Shown one piece after another: positions 10,514-22,800 of a stretch of 64,000 bases of DNA. This DNA comes from Quillaja saponaria (taxonomy: Eukaryota > Streptophyta > Magnoliopsida > Fabales > Quillajaceae). Numbering within the stretch: the stretch's first letter is position 1; each line of letters begins with the position of its first letter. Under the pieces are notes generated by a model. That model was not told the DNA's origin. It saw only the letters and a program-made list of their open reading frames with translations, and ran no database searches. Position numbers and translations under genes: made by a program. Location: NCBI GenBank assembly GCA_029379385.1, contig CM055606.1, positions 17,323,142 through 17,387,141 on the forward strand, in the 5' to 3' direction.

Positions 10514-12247
10514 TTATACATAGAGGGCTTATCATTTCCAGCCCTATTTCTTAATTTTTAATTTAAAATAAAAACATAATTTCCAATATTAATTTTCTTA
10601 TATTTATATCAAATTATTTATCGAATTTTAAACAGGATTAAATTTTTTATTTATTTTTGATAAAAAAACAGAATTCAAATTCGATTACAATACAAATTTT
10701 ATCTTGTATGAAGTGCTCAAATCCTCCAAAAATAATGTTTGTTTTCTTATGTAAAATAATTTTGAATTCTTGAAGCTGGACTCCTAATTCAACACTGAGT
10801 TTAACTCTTGAAAATTTATTTTACCACAATTATTCATTGCACTCTTGGACTTGTATTTCACCATAACTATAATTCTTCTTCTAAAACTAAAAGTCGAGGG
10901 GCAGTAAAATTGATAATTTACTCATTATTAAGAAATAAAATAACTTATTTTGAAAAAAGAAAAAGAGAAACAAAGGACTTGCTTGAAAAATTAAAATTAG
11001 ATTTTTATTTTATGTGGACTCTGAAAAAAAGACATATATAGGATCAATATAGACTCGGTGGTATTTTTTTCTTTTATACAAACTTAAACATTCCAGAATA
11101 ACAAATAGCCACTATAATTCAGAAATAGTAATTAATTCAGAAATAGTAATTAATAAATTAAACAAAAGCAGAATGGAGGAAATTTGATTAATAACCATCA
11201 TAAGTGTAAGAAAACATACTTCCATTATTTCATTTAATATATTTTTTTTTCCAAAAACTTCAATATTGTTTTGGTACTCTGTACATTTTTAATTAAAAAA
11301 ATACAATTTATCCTACTTTTCTACATTCTATTTTCACAGGTAGTTGGGTTTTTTGGCTACACTTCCATGGCATCATTGATAATTTCACCTATAATATATA
11401 TGAAATAATGAAATGTTTGGAATCAAATTTAAAATCAACTGTTTTTAAGAATAATAAAAAACTAAATAGAATTAAGTGATCCCATCAGTCTAGTGTAGCA
11501 CAGCACTTGCTCGTCTCTATTTGCTTTGCTTTGCTTTGCTTTGAAAGGGAAGACGGTGTTTGGATTGATACTTACTTAAAATGGTATCTCGTGAATAAGG
11601 ACACTGGCTGTAAAATAGCTTATGAGACATAAATTCGGGATGCAATCCAAACCACTTTGTCCTCAGTGTGCTTGCTTTCAAGTACGCGATGCCAAAAGTA
11701 TTAACTTTGGGAAGACCCTAGGCGCCCAATCTATCTAACTTTCGCCCAGTTTCAAGTCTCACATTCGACTGATTGATTGTCTATTTGGTGTCGCTTAAGC
11801 ATTTGGGAGTTCTATGTAGTACTCATACAAAAAATTTCTTCAAATTCCAAGAAGATTCTAAAAGAATTCTGTAGATTTCGAAAGGTTGTAAAACATAATA
11901 AAATGTAAAAGATTCTAAAATGTTATATAAAGTTATAAAAAGTTTTATAAGATTTTAGAAAATTTCAGAAGACTCTAGAAGATTTTACAAAATTTTACAA
12001 CATTGTAGAATGCTCTAAAATGTTCTAAAAGGTTCAAAAAAGTGTAAAATACTATAAATATGTAAATATTTTTTAAGTGATTTTAAAATGTTAATATAAA
12101 CCGTTTGATGTAGTAAATCTTCACAGTTGAATAATGTGAAATAATATAAATAAGAATAGATGATTCATCAAGCAAAATGTATTCAGAATATGAGAAAAGA
12201 ATTTATAGACAAATTCTAATTTCTTCAAGAAACCAAGTTCATATTTC
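10514..12247. other. Intergenic, simple-repeat rich
   Basis: No supported gene. It holds an 18-bp tandem duplication of ATTCAGAAATAGTAATTA near 11117-11152, a (TTTGC)n run at 11520-11545, and a GTTTGGATTG/CAATCCAAAC inverted pair near 11560 and 11644 that could be a tiny MITE. The degenerate phased repeat is listed separately. Confidence 0.35.
11830..12060. repeat. Degenerate ~10-12-bp GATTCTAAAA-type repeat
   Basis: Over about 230 bp the sequence recurs as variants of GATTCTAAAA, AGACTCTAGAA, TGCTCTAAAA, TGTTCTAAAA and GGTTCAAAAA at short, near-helical spacing. No open frame runs through it. It looks like an old, drifting microsatellite rather than a gene. Confidence 0.45.
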
Positions 12248-12544
12248 TTACCCATAGGCAGTCTTCGTAGAGACTATGCTACAACTTGGTTTCTTGCTCT
12301 TGCCAACACTAATATGCTGAGTCTTTCCAAGATCAGTTCTTTTCACATGCAACATATCGATCCTCTCAAACAACCGCTTATTTTTTTTCGGACATGCCCA
12401 ATGTTTCTTTGTACTCTGCCAAGTCGTGTTCATCAAAGTCAAATTGGACGTCCCTTCATCTAGGGAAAGCTCAACACCAACCCTTAGTGGCATTGTGTTT
12501 TTTATCTCCATTATCCATACTGGGTCAAATTCCAATATCACCAT
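12248..12544 (-). CDS. Hypothetical 98-residue frame, unrecognised
   Basis: An ATG-initiated frame (12542-12544) of 98 codons has a fairly protein-like composition, with basic stretches (KKNKRLF, GKSKKPS) and two cysteines, and it ends at a TAA. No signal peptide, membrane segment or known motif is visible, and no neighbouring exon was found. The immediate surroundings are transposon-derived (a phased repeat to the left, a hAT-type MITE to the right). It could be a domesticated or dying gene fragment, or chance. I cannot assign a function. Confidence 0.2.
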   Translation of the reverse strand: MVILEFDPVWIMEIKNTMPLRVGVELSLDEGTSNLTLMNTTWQSTKKHWACPKKNKRLFERIDMLHVKRTDLGKTQHISVGKSKKPSCSIVSTKTAYG

Positions 12545-12733
12545 GTTAAACTGTCATTTGATTCCTCAATAACCATTTGCCAATCCTTTATCTCGATTGA
12601 AATTTCAGCGAAAATAGAAAGATAAGTATTAGTGAGTGCATATGGAAATCAAAGAAATATGTATAAGGTTGAGAGGGACACTAATGTGAGATAATGAAAC
12701 AATTACATTCGTTTAAGCAGTGTTTATAATAAC

Positions 12734-13259
12734 TAGGGTGTTCACAGGTCGGTTCGGTTCGAATAGTGATAAATTTTTGAACCGAACCGAAAATAGGTAT
12801 TACCCGAAATTACCCGAACCCAAAAAATATGACTGGTTCGGTTCAGGTATTTGGTTACCCGAAATTTATCAATATTTTACTAAAATTAATGTAAAAATTA
12901 TATTTTTTTTGTTTTTGAACCTCATACTTTTTAAATTCATTAGTTATTATAAAAGAAAAATACAAAAAACATAATATATTAACATATTCAACACAAATAA
13001 AAATAAAAAATTATAAATTAATACAAAAATACATTAAAAATAACAAAAAAAATTAAAAAAAATTATATATTTTGATTTTCTGGTAACCACGGGTACCCAT
13101 GTACACTCTACCTCACTACCCATAACCGAACCGAAAATAACGGTTATTAAATTTAACTATCCGAACCGAACCGAATAGAAAAAATACCTGAATTTAACCG
13201 AACCGAATTACCGGTTCGGTTTTGATATTCGGTTATCCCGTGTTCCTTGCACAACCCTA
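12734..13259. mobile_element. hAT-type non-autonomous element (526 bp)
   Basis: The element is flanked by a perfect 8-bp duplication, ATAATAAC, at 12726-12733 and 13260-13267, the size made by hAT transposases. The ends are TAGGGTGTTCAC on the left and TAGGGTTGTGCA (minus strand) on the right. Both subterminal regions are crowded with GGTTCGG/CCGAACC motifs in both orientations, while the centre is plain AT-rich DNA. No transposase is encoded. GGTTCGG-rich elements with TAGGG-type ends are common in plant genomes. Confidence 0.85.
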
Positions 13260-13305
13260 ATAATAACCCGTCATGCGGTAAATGGTTGTTCTAATCCTCA
13301 TTTAA

Positions 13306-13650
13306 GAGATAAGAAATGGGAGTGAACCAAAAATTTACAATTACCAGTTATTTCCAATGGTTTATGATTAATTGAATCCTAATTGCATTCTCGCAAATAC
13401 AATCAACCACATTCAAATAAAAAGTAGTTATTTCCAACGATTTATGATTAGTTGAAGCCTAATTGCATTCTTGCAAGTACAATCAACCACATTCAAATTA
13501 AAAGCATTACTAAAAGATAAATAAAGTAAGAGATGGGAGCGTTGGCAGTTATTTCCAACGGCTTCTATGATTAGTTGAAGCTTAATTGCATTCTCACAAG
13601 TACAATCAACCACATTTAAATTAAAAGCATTACTAAAAGAGAAAAGAGGA
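13306..13650. repeat. Three-copy tandem array (80-120-bp unit)
   Basis: Copies begin with AGTTATTTCCAA at 13346, 13426 and about 13547. Each continues with TTTATGATTA..TTGAA, TAATTGCATTCT and TACAATCAACCACATT. Copies 2 and 3 also carry AAAAGCATTACTAAAAGA and a GAGATGGGAG-type spacer. Identity between copies is high, so the array is fairly recent. It happens to be open on the minus strand, but nothing suggests a real protein. Confidence 0.75.
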
Positions 13651-13654
13651 AGCA

Positions 13655-13810
13655 TAACATGATTATGATGAAAAGAATATAATTTTTATGATTGTAAAAT
13701 TTATTTTTTTTTTAACTATAATTTTTTGTTATGTATAACAGTTATTGATGAATATATATGTATATGTTATGAATTCGATCCACGCACAACACGTGTGTCA
13801 CAAAAGCTAA
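13655..13810 (+). mobile_element. Helitron-like 3' end fragment
   Basis: This 155-bp piece resembles the last part of the element ending at 4724: TTAACTATAATTT.., TTATTGATGAA.., then a palindromic ACACGTGT, a short A-rich spacer and CTAA|T at 13807-13811. The CTRR|T end and upstream palindrome fit a Helitron terminus. The 5' part is missing and the fragment abuts the tandem array on its left. Confidence 0.5.
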
Positions 13811-14319
13811 TACTTTTATAAATATAGTTTAAATCTAGATAACTAAGTGATAAACCATAATTTTATGATTAATTTTTATAATGCTGTTATACTTCTTGAA
13901 TTAATAATTAAATTAAAATTGTCAAATTCATCATTCTAAGAAAATATTTACAATTAATTCCTTAGCCAGTTATTAATTTATAACTAGTACATTTTACCAA
14001 ATTTTTTATTTATGACTAGTTCTAATATATTTCAAACGTTATGTTTTAATTAGGGGGTTTATTTAGTACACTAATATAAATCATCACTTAATCTAAAACT
14101 CAAAAACTATAGTGAGAAATGTTATTTAATTATTTATATATTTTTATGCTAATTTATGTATGGTAGAAGCTAATACCCTAAATTATATTTCTCTCAAAAT
14201 GAATGCCTAGAATTGGGCTCAGTTGGTAGCCCAATTTATTAAACTGATTGTAGGGCAGTGATAGATGCAATGGGCACAATTGATTTGGGCTGTAGCTGAA
14301 GATACTAAACTTGATTTCA
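13811..14319. other. Intergenic, nothing recognised
   Basis: AT-rich spacer between the Helitron-like end and the foldback. No coding or repeat structure was noted. Confidence 0.4.
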
Positions 14320-15968
14320 GGAAAATCATAGAATATACCACTTTTTAAAATATAATTGTAAAATAGACTATTTTTGAAACTAATATTGAAAATATACCAA
14401 ATTTGTCATATCACTGCCACGTCATCCAGCCACATCAGCCACAACAGAAAAAAAAAAAAAAGTGACAGTGACATCGTGAGTCAAACTCACGAAGTTATTG
14501 TTCATTTTTTTTTTATTTCTTACTTTCTTATAATCTTGTTTAAGTGGGAAGAAATTTTTTTTTTATCATTTTTCAAAAAAAAAAAAACTATTCATAAATA
14601 GTAATTTCGTGATTTACTGTTCACTATTTTTGTTTTTTTTTTAATTTTGTATTTTGTTATAATTTTGTTTAAGTGGGAAGATATTTTTTTTATCATTTTT
14701 AAAAATTAAAAACATATGAATAGTAACTTCGTGAATACAATTCATGAATAGTTTTTTTTGTATTTTTTATTTATTTTGAAAAATTTACCCCAAAATTACA
14801 ACCATAAAAAAATAAAAATAAACACTAACTTCTTGATCCCAATACACTAAGTTACTGTTGTTTGTTTTGTAATTTTTTTTTGTCGAATTAAAAAATTTAC
14901 CATGTTTCAAAAAAAAAAAACACATATAAACAGTGAGCCCAACACACGAAGTTACTATTCATTTATTTTAATTTTATTTTCACCCTTTTATTTATTTAAT
15001 CTGTATATTTAGTAAGACAATAATAGATAAATTAATAATTTTTTCTTTATAAAACCATTTCTTGGTAAAATTTTCTAGCAAATTGTTAATTTATTTGCTA
15101 AAAGGAAAGAAAAAAAAAGTGCAAGAAAAAAAATATACTCATTGAAAAAGGGATATAATTTTAACAAGAAATTGTTTTATCAAGAAAAAATTATTAATTT
15201 ATCTATTATTATTTTTCTAAATATATAGATTAAATAAATAAAAGGTAGAAAATAAAATTAAAATAAATAAATAGTAACTTTGTGTGTTGGGCTAACTGTT
15301 TATAGGTTTTTTTTTTGAAACATGATAAAATTTTTAAATCGACTAAAAAAAATTACAAAACAAATAACAATAATTTTGTGTATTGGGATCACGAAATTAT
15401 TGTTTATTTTTATTTTTTTATGGTTGTAATTTGGGGTCAAATTTTTTAAAGATAAATAAAAAATACAAAAAAAAAAAAAACTATTCATGAATTGTACTCA
15501 CAAAGTTACTATTTATATTTTTTTTAATTTTTAAAAATGATAAAAAAAATTATTACTTAAAAAAAATAAAATTCTTCCCACTTAAACAAAATATGAAATT
15601 AAAAAAAAAAATAGTAAACAGTAACTCACGAAAATTACTATTTATGAATACTTTTTTTGAAAAATGATAAAAAAAATGTCTTACTTAATTTTATTTTTTC
15701 TTCCCACTTAAACAAAATTATAACGAAGTATGAAATTAAAAAAAAAAAATGAACAGTAACTTCGGACTCACGAAGTCACTATTTAATAAACAGTAATTTT
15801 GTGAGTTGAACTCACGGAGTTACTGTTATTATTATTTTTTTTTGTGGTTGATGTGACTGGATAACGTAGCGGTGATATGACAAATTTGGTTCATTTTTAA
15901 TGTTAGTTTCAAAAATAATCTATTTTAAAATTATGTTTTAAAAAGTGGTCTATTTTATGATTTTTTCC
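14320..15968. mobile_element. 1.65-kb foldback (MULE-like) near-palindrome
   Basis: The left arm (about 14320-15074) is matched, reversed and complemented, by the right arm (about 15158-15968), leaving a loop of roughly 84 bp. The left end reads GGAAAATCATAGAATATACC and the right end on the minus strand CGGAAAAAATCATAAAATAG. The terminal 130 bp match closely, including GTCATATCAC and CCAGYCACATCARCCACAA. Each arm contains two sub-units about 130 bp apart marked by GTTTAAGTGGGAAGA (14538 and 14668; complements at 15573 and 15701). A motif like AACAGTAACTTCGTGAGT recurs many times. GGAAAA-type long TIRs suggest a Mutator-like foldback, but no clear target duplication was found (flanks TTGATTTCA and GCAATTCCA match only partly). 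No transposase is present. Confidence 0.8.
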
Positions 15969-16822
15969 GCAATTCCAATTATATATTTTTTTTATCAATT
16001 TTTTGTTTTGGTTTTGAGGAAGAGAGGAGTTGAGGAGCAATTGCAAACAAGACAACCAATGACTGTCTTCATTTCTCCTCCTCAACAGTCTTCCTTGTAC
16101 TAATTTATTTATATTATCATAAAAAATGAATGTCTTAAAAATATAATTAAAAATTAAAAAATCACAATATTCTTTTTGGGTTCCTTCCCTCTTTGCTGTC
16201 TATACTGCTACCCCGACCTCTCTCTGTCTCTCTTTCTTTCTTCGTTTCTCTCTCTATAATCTCAGAGGTTCAATTTGCCCATTCACAAAGCTCTGGTCTT
16301 CGATTCCAGGTTTGTACGCCTAATCGATCCAAGATAAGCCCTCTTGATTTTTCGTTGTTCATATTGGTTTTGATATCTCTTTAGGTGTTCTATTTGAGTT
16401 ATAGGGTTTGTTTTTTATCAAGGTTTTGGGGATAATCACGTAAGATCTTGTTTCTTTGGGAATGGATTGTTTTCGGACTTATTTGCCTCTCAGTTTCATG
16501 CAATTGGGTTCATCACGTCGTTTTTTTTTTTTAAATTGTGATTTCTGTTGAGTTCTTTGTATTTTTACAACAGTTTAATTTTATTTTTATTTTTTATATA
16601 CATATCTTTATTTGTTAATAAGCTGACTTTAGGGTTTATTGATGGTTGTTTTTTCCGGTATGGGTTTTTCTTTTTGGTAGATGTTGGGTTGTTGGATATT
16701 AATGTTGATGTTTGTAATGTGTGTGGGGTTTAAGAGTTACTTTTGGCTCTTCTCATGTATCAATGGCTTCTTCTTAATTCTTATCCAGCAGTGGTATTAG
16801 GGAAGTAGATTTGGTGTTGGGA

Positions 16823-19800
16823 ATGGCTGGGACTGCGAGTGAGGAGTCTGGAGTGGGTAAGTCTATGGAGGGGATTTCAAGTGGGCAGCGCTGCCAATCC
16901 GGGGAAGCATTGGCAGAATGGCGGTCTTCTGAGCAGGTGGAAAATGGAATCCCATCTACTTCACCCCCTTACTGGGACACTGATGATGATGATGATGGTG
17001 GTACGATTTCTTTAAATGCCTGTATACAAGTATAACTATGTGTATCTATTGTGCGTGATGCATTCGTAAATGTTTTTGATTAATTGCATGTCCCTGTGTT
17101 AGTCTGTGTTTTTGTTCCTTATAGTTGTCAATCTTTTCCCAAGTTCATGATCTTAGCTAAAGTGCATAAGGATTTGGAAATGGAGTCAACAACAGTCGTT
17201 CCTGATTGTTTGTTTAACTATGTATTGTTTAGTCTATATAAGTTCCTTCTTTATTATTCTTCTTCTTCTTTTGCTGATATGGTATCTGGTTAAATGTCCA
17301 ACATATTAATATTTCTTCTTTACAGGACTTAAACCGTCGGAGTTATATGGAAAATATACTTGGAAGATAGAAAAATTTTCTCAGATTACCAAAAGAGAAC
17401 TTCGCAGCAATGCTTTTGAGGTTGGCGGCTATAAATGGTATGAGGATTCAATTTACTATGTCATACTTTTTGGGTGTTCTTTTATTTGGTTTTTCCAATT
17501 ATTTTTGCAATATTACACTTCCAAGTATGTACCCCTTGTATGTGCAACGGCCTTATGCATGTGTAATTTCTATCTTGTGCCTCTGACAGAGGGGTTATCC
17601 ATGTGAAGTTTTGTGTTTGGCTTCTTCCAATTAACTTTACATGCAACTGATGATGATTTTTCCTGTGTAAACTTGAAGGTCTGCTTGTACGCTTTCACTA
17701 CTAATAATATTGTTTATTTAGTGTTTGATATCATTGTTTCTTTTGGGGAGGGACATGGGATCCAAACTCAGGATCTTCCACTTATTAGTGGGAGCTGGTT
17801 CTACTAGACAATGGATCACTGCCAATATTTAACTTCAATAAAATTTGTATTGGTAGATGATGTCATGATGGATTCACATTTCAATTAAGTCTCTTTCTCT
17901 TCCCCCTACTTATCGCCCTTGTTTCTGTCTAATGTCTATACAAGGATAAGTCTGTCTACTGGGAGATAATGCATATACATTAGCAGTATATAGTGCTATA
18001 AGAACCACCGCACATTTTTTCAGTCATTGCAGTGGGTGTTGTGAGCCCCCTTGACAAAATTTGCACTACTTTTATAATGTTTTTACTATTTAGTTTTATG
18101 TAAGAGAACATTGCCACAAAAGCTATATGGTTAGAGGAATATGTAGGTCCAGCCAATGTTGTGTGCACATGTTTGACATAGACAATAATTATCATATCAC
18201 TTACTCATCTGTCTTGTGTCAAATATTCTCATCGTCTATTCCACTTTTTAAGGTTCTTCCTCTATCAGGAGTAGTGGGCGGTGACCATTGAGTCCATGCC
18301 CTTGCTGTAGTCAAACTTAAAGTTATTTACAGACTGTCCCACTTATGAATATTGCTAGCTGAACCACTTGTTATGACATGAAACTTGCTGTATTTGGTCA
18401 ATTTTTTGAGATTGTGACCTAGATTTCTTGCTGTGTATGGCAGGTATATTTTAATTTATCCCCAAGGTTGTGATGTTTGCAATCATCTTTCTTTGTTTCT
18501 CTGTGTGGCTAATCATGACAAGCTTCTGCCAGGTTTGATTTATGAACTTCTTCAAATTCCTTTACTGATTAGCTGTAGTACGCCTGTAAGTTATGCAGTG
18601 TCTCTTTTCTTGTGATCAGGCTGGAGTCATTTTGCACAGTTCACTATTGCAGTGGTGAATAAAGATCCAAAGAAATCAAAATATTCTGGTTTGTTGGTTA
18701 ATGATAGGCTTAATTATTGTGTGAGTATCTTTTTTTTTTTTATTCTCGGCATTATTGAGTGGCTTGAATCTTCCAGATACATTACACCGATTCTGGAAGA
18801 AGGAGCATGATTGGGGATGGAAAAAGTTTATGGAACTTTCAAAAGTCTATGATGGCTTCGTTGATTCTTCTGACAATCTCATAATAAAAGCTCAAGTTCA
18901 AGTCATAAGGTGTTCTATGATTAGTTGATATATATGTCTTTTCATTATAGCAGTTGTTTAATTTTTTTTGTTCTAGTTATTTCTTCTCAATGTTGTTTGT
19001 CACTTGTTCTTTGTAATCATGCAATACATTTTTTTAATTACGTCTTTTAGGATTGAGTACCATAGCTGAAATATACTGTGAATGAAATTTATTTTTGAAT
19101 TCCTTGGGCCTGCAATATTTTCTGCACTGTAGAATCTTAATCAAACTCTAGACTGGAAAAATATGGAATTTATATAGAATTATGATATTGGGAGAAGGGT
19201 GATTATTAATTGAATGTAGCATATGCATATGCATTTTTCTGTAAGATTATATATGTATATATGTGCTTCTTCAGAAGAAGCAAGTTTTGTTGTTTTCGTT
19301 GAGTAGTTTTTCTTGGAATTTTAATCTTGATTTGCAATTACACTTGTTTTCCTCTCGTTCATAGGGAGAAAGCAGACAGGCCATTTCGTTGCCTTGATTG
19401 TCAGTATAGGAGAGAACTTGTTAGGGTATATTTGACAAATGTAGAGCAAATTTGCCGGCGTTTTGTGGAAGAGAGAAGAAGTAAGCTTGTGAAGTTGATA
19501 GAAGATAAAGCTAGGTGGTCAAGGTATTGTATTGTTCACCTTTGGACTTGGTGAATCTTTTGACATAAATAGTTAAATTTTAAAATCTGGTACAATTCCG
19601 TCTATCCTAATATGAGTGTTACCGTACTCCTCTTCACTAGTCTCGAATTAATTGTCACCTTGCAAAACTCAAGCATTAATGTTGTTACTTTCCCAACTTT
19701 AATCCTATAAAATTTTGTATTTTGTGGTTGACAAGACAGGAAATTTGATATTTGATATTTGATATTTGAATTGACAAATTTCCACTGCTTTGTGCTTATA

Positions 19801-22800
19801 AACGTGACAACTGATCTGAAGCAAGGGATGGGTATATATGAAATGTACATTTATTACTTTGATATACTGCTTCCAGCTTTTGTTCTGTTTAATTACTGGC
19901 ATGCATGCTGTGCATATGAAACATTGACACTGCCACCCAGTGGTCCTTCGGTCTCACATGTCACACCACCTAAAAGTAAATTTGTATTATTTTCCCCTGT
20001 TTCTCTGTATCTCTGTCTCCATGCAATGTCATGATCATGCAGGTCATGCTCATGTTATTGTGTCCATCTTTGTGCTTTTTGTAGCTCATAAGGATGTAAA
20101 TATATAACATATTTGTCTGTCTTGATATTTTTGTTGTAGAAGTACATAAACAATTTCTCTCATTCTAGCCCAATCATTGTGATTTGTCTCCATAATATTG
20201 CCTCTGTGATTTTTATTTTCTGATGAAACATAATTTGCAATGCATGCAGCTTTTGTGCATTTTGGTTGGGTATTGACCAAAATTCAAGGCGCCGGATGTC
20301 TAGGGAGAAAACAGACGTAATTCTCAAAGTAGTTGTAAAAAATTTCTTTATAGAGAAAGAAGTGACATCTACTTTAGTGATGGATTCCTTGTATAGTGGA
20401 TTGAAGGCTCTTGAAGGTCAGACTAAGTGCAAGAAAGCTAGGGTGAAATTGTTGGATGTTGAAGAAATGCCAGCACCAATCGTCTGTGTGGAGAAAGATA
20501 TGTTCATATTGGTGGATGATGTGTTATTGCTACTTGAGAGGGCTGCTTTAGAGCCATTACCTCCGAAAGATGAGAAGGGTCCTCAGAACCGTACAAAGGT
20601 GAGAATTGGAAAGTGTTCCTGTATGAGTTTCTTAGAAGTTGTGTATGTACATGCTCATCTTGTTCTGTAAGCATTGATACGAATTCATCCTTTAGTTAGT
20701 AATTTTTTTTAGTAGGCACGTTTATTTAATACTTGATGTTCTTGCAGAGGTTTTGTGCCTTTTTGAGAAAAAAAATAAAAGTTAACTTCTTCAAATTGAT
20801 TCATTGGCTTTATATAGTACTGATTTCTAGATTACCGACATGACTATACCATTTGAACTTTGAACACTGATTTGAAGGTCATTCTCTGAATATTTATAGT
20901 ATAGCAAAAATGTTTCATCTCATTGACATTGTAAATGGTACATTAGTACATATTCTCCAGGGGATAGAGTTATAATTGTAGTTTCATTTTTTCTTTTTTT
21001 TTGGGAGGAGGTAGTAGATTGTCTACTTTAAGCATAAGTTAGAAATGTAAAAACTGTAATTTGAATTGCTTGTGGAATTACCTACATTGAGTGAGAGGAT
21101 GTGTTTGATTATCCTGACTTATATATCCTTTTCATTGTAAGGAACCATTTTTACCTTATTTTCAGGATGGAAATTCAGGAGAGGAATTCAACAAAGATTC
21201 CATAGAGCGTGATGAAAGGCGGCTTACAGAATTGGGTCGTAGGACTGTGGAAATATTTGTCCTTGCTAATATTTTCAGGTAATGTTCTGAAAATTATGCT
21301 GTTACTGCCAGTATCCTCAAGTTCTCTAGCTTGTTATCTTAATATTTTGAGCATTGTTATTGCCACACAGCTGCTTGTGTGTGTGTATGTGTAGCTTTGC
21401 TTTTTTCCTTTTCTCTTTTTTCTTTTTTCTATATACTTTTTCTTCTTTTGCCTTTTCCTTTATGTCTCTTATACATATTAAGTCCTCCTAAATATTCTGG
21501 AAGGCTTTCATATATCTTGTCTAATTTCTCTTCTAAATATTCTGAAAGGCTTTCATATATCTTGTCTAATTTCTCTCACTTTGTAACTGTAAGAGTAAAT
21601 GACACAGATCTCTCCTTTATTTCATCGAAATTTCATGGACCACCCTTCTGTTTTTAAAATAACTACGTTTTGTAACTGAAAGACCACATTGGATGATATG
21701 GTTATTGCTTAGTAAAATTTAGTTATATGGTAAATATACTGGAGATCTGTGTAATGTCAGGAACATCCATGGGAGGTTGGAGTAATCTAGAACTGCTATA
21801 CGTTTATCTCTGGGATATAAAGTCTTGAGATATGATGTTTTATTTAGTCCACTGTACTAGAACATAAAATAAAATAACCAATTGTGCTAAGATGTTTATA
21901 GATTGTTGAGATTTATGTGTTATTTTATAGTTGTGACTGACACTTTCACCATAGCCTCCTTTGCAGCTTGTCATACTCTTTATTTACTAGTAGAATCCAT
22001 TTTCTTATCAGTTTCAAGTCCTTTTTCAAATAAAATTTTGTTAATGAATAATTGTAAGATTATTTACTCATAAGTGGCAACCATGGCTTTAGCTAGTAAC
22101 TCATTCCGAGTAGCATAAGTTGACCCTCCGGCTGAGCACATATTCTGTTTGTCATTGGTTGTATACCTTTATGATTTAGTCTTCATTTGTTTTTGAGGTT
22201 AGAATTACTTAATTAGTGTTCTTTACTTGTATCCAAAACCACTAATAAGTTAAGAAGATCTTCTGGCTCCCCTCGTGTATGGGTTACTTGCATGGCACTT
22301 GGCTAATAGCATGTTTACTTTTGGAAGATTTCTTTTGTCTAGCGCCTTAAATTTAGGGTGAAAATCTGATATTTTCATTTGCAAGCTTTACGTGGAATTG
22401 TTTGGAGATGTCAATTGAAAATAGTGTGGCATCTGAGATATATTAGTTCTCTCAATCATATGGGGTTTGCACAGGTGATTTTGATTTTGATTTTATACCT
22501 CAGGACTACCCAAGCTTTTCTCTTTAAGTTTTTTCCATGTCATGCTTCACTTAAAATTGTTTTTCCTTATTCATTGCAAGCATGAAGAGTCATTGCCTCC
22601 TTACTTTCCAGTGCTTAGGCTTTGTGGTGCTTTGTATAGGGATTTTATGTGGGATATGCTCAAACCCTGAGCAAACAGGATGGACATTCAATTTTTGGCA
22701 TTGGGCTTTTGTAAAAACTGAAAAATAATAGCAACTGGAAAGAATTATCCCTTTCTTATTTTTCATGGTGCATGCCATGAAGTACAGTTGTTGGATATTG

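Noticed and set aside
13306..13650. Regular repeats as a CRISPR array
   Set aside because: Only three long, unequal tandem copies with no unique spacers, in a plant nuclear context.
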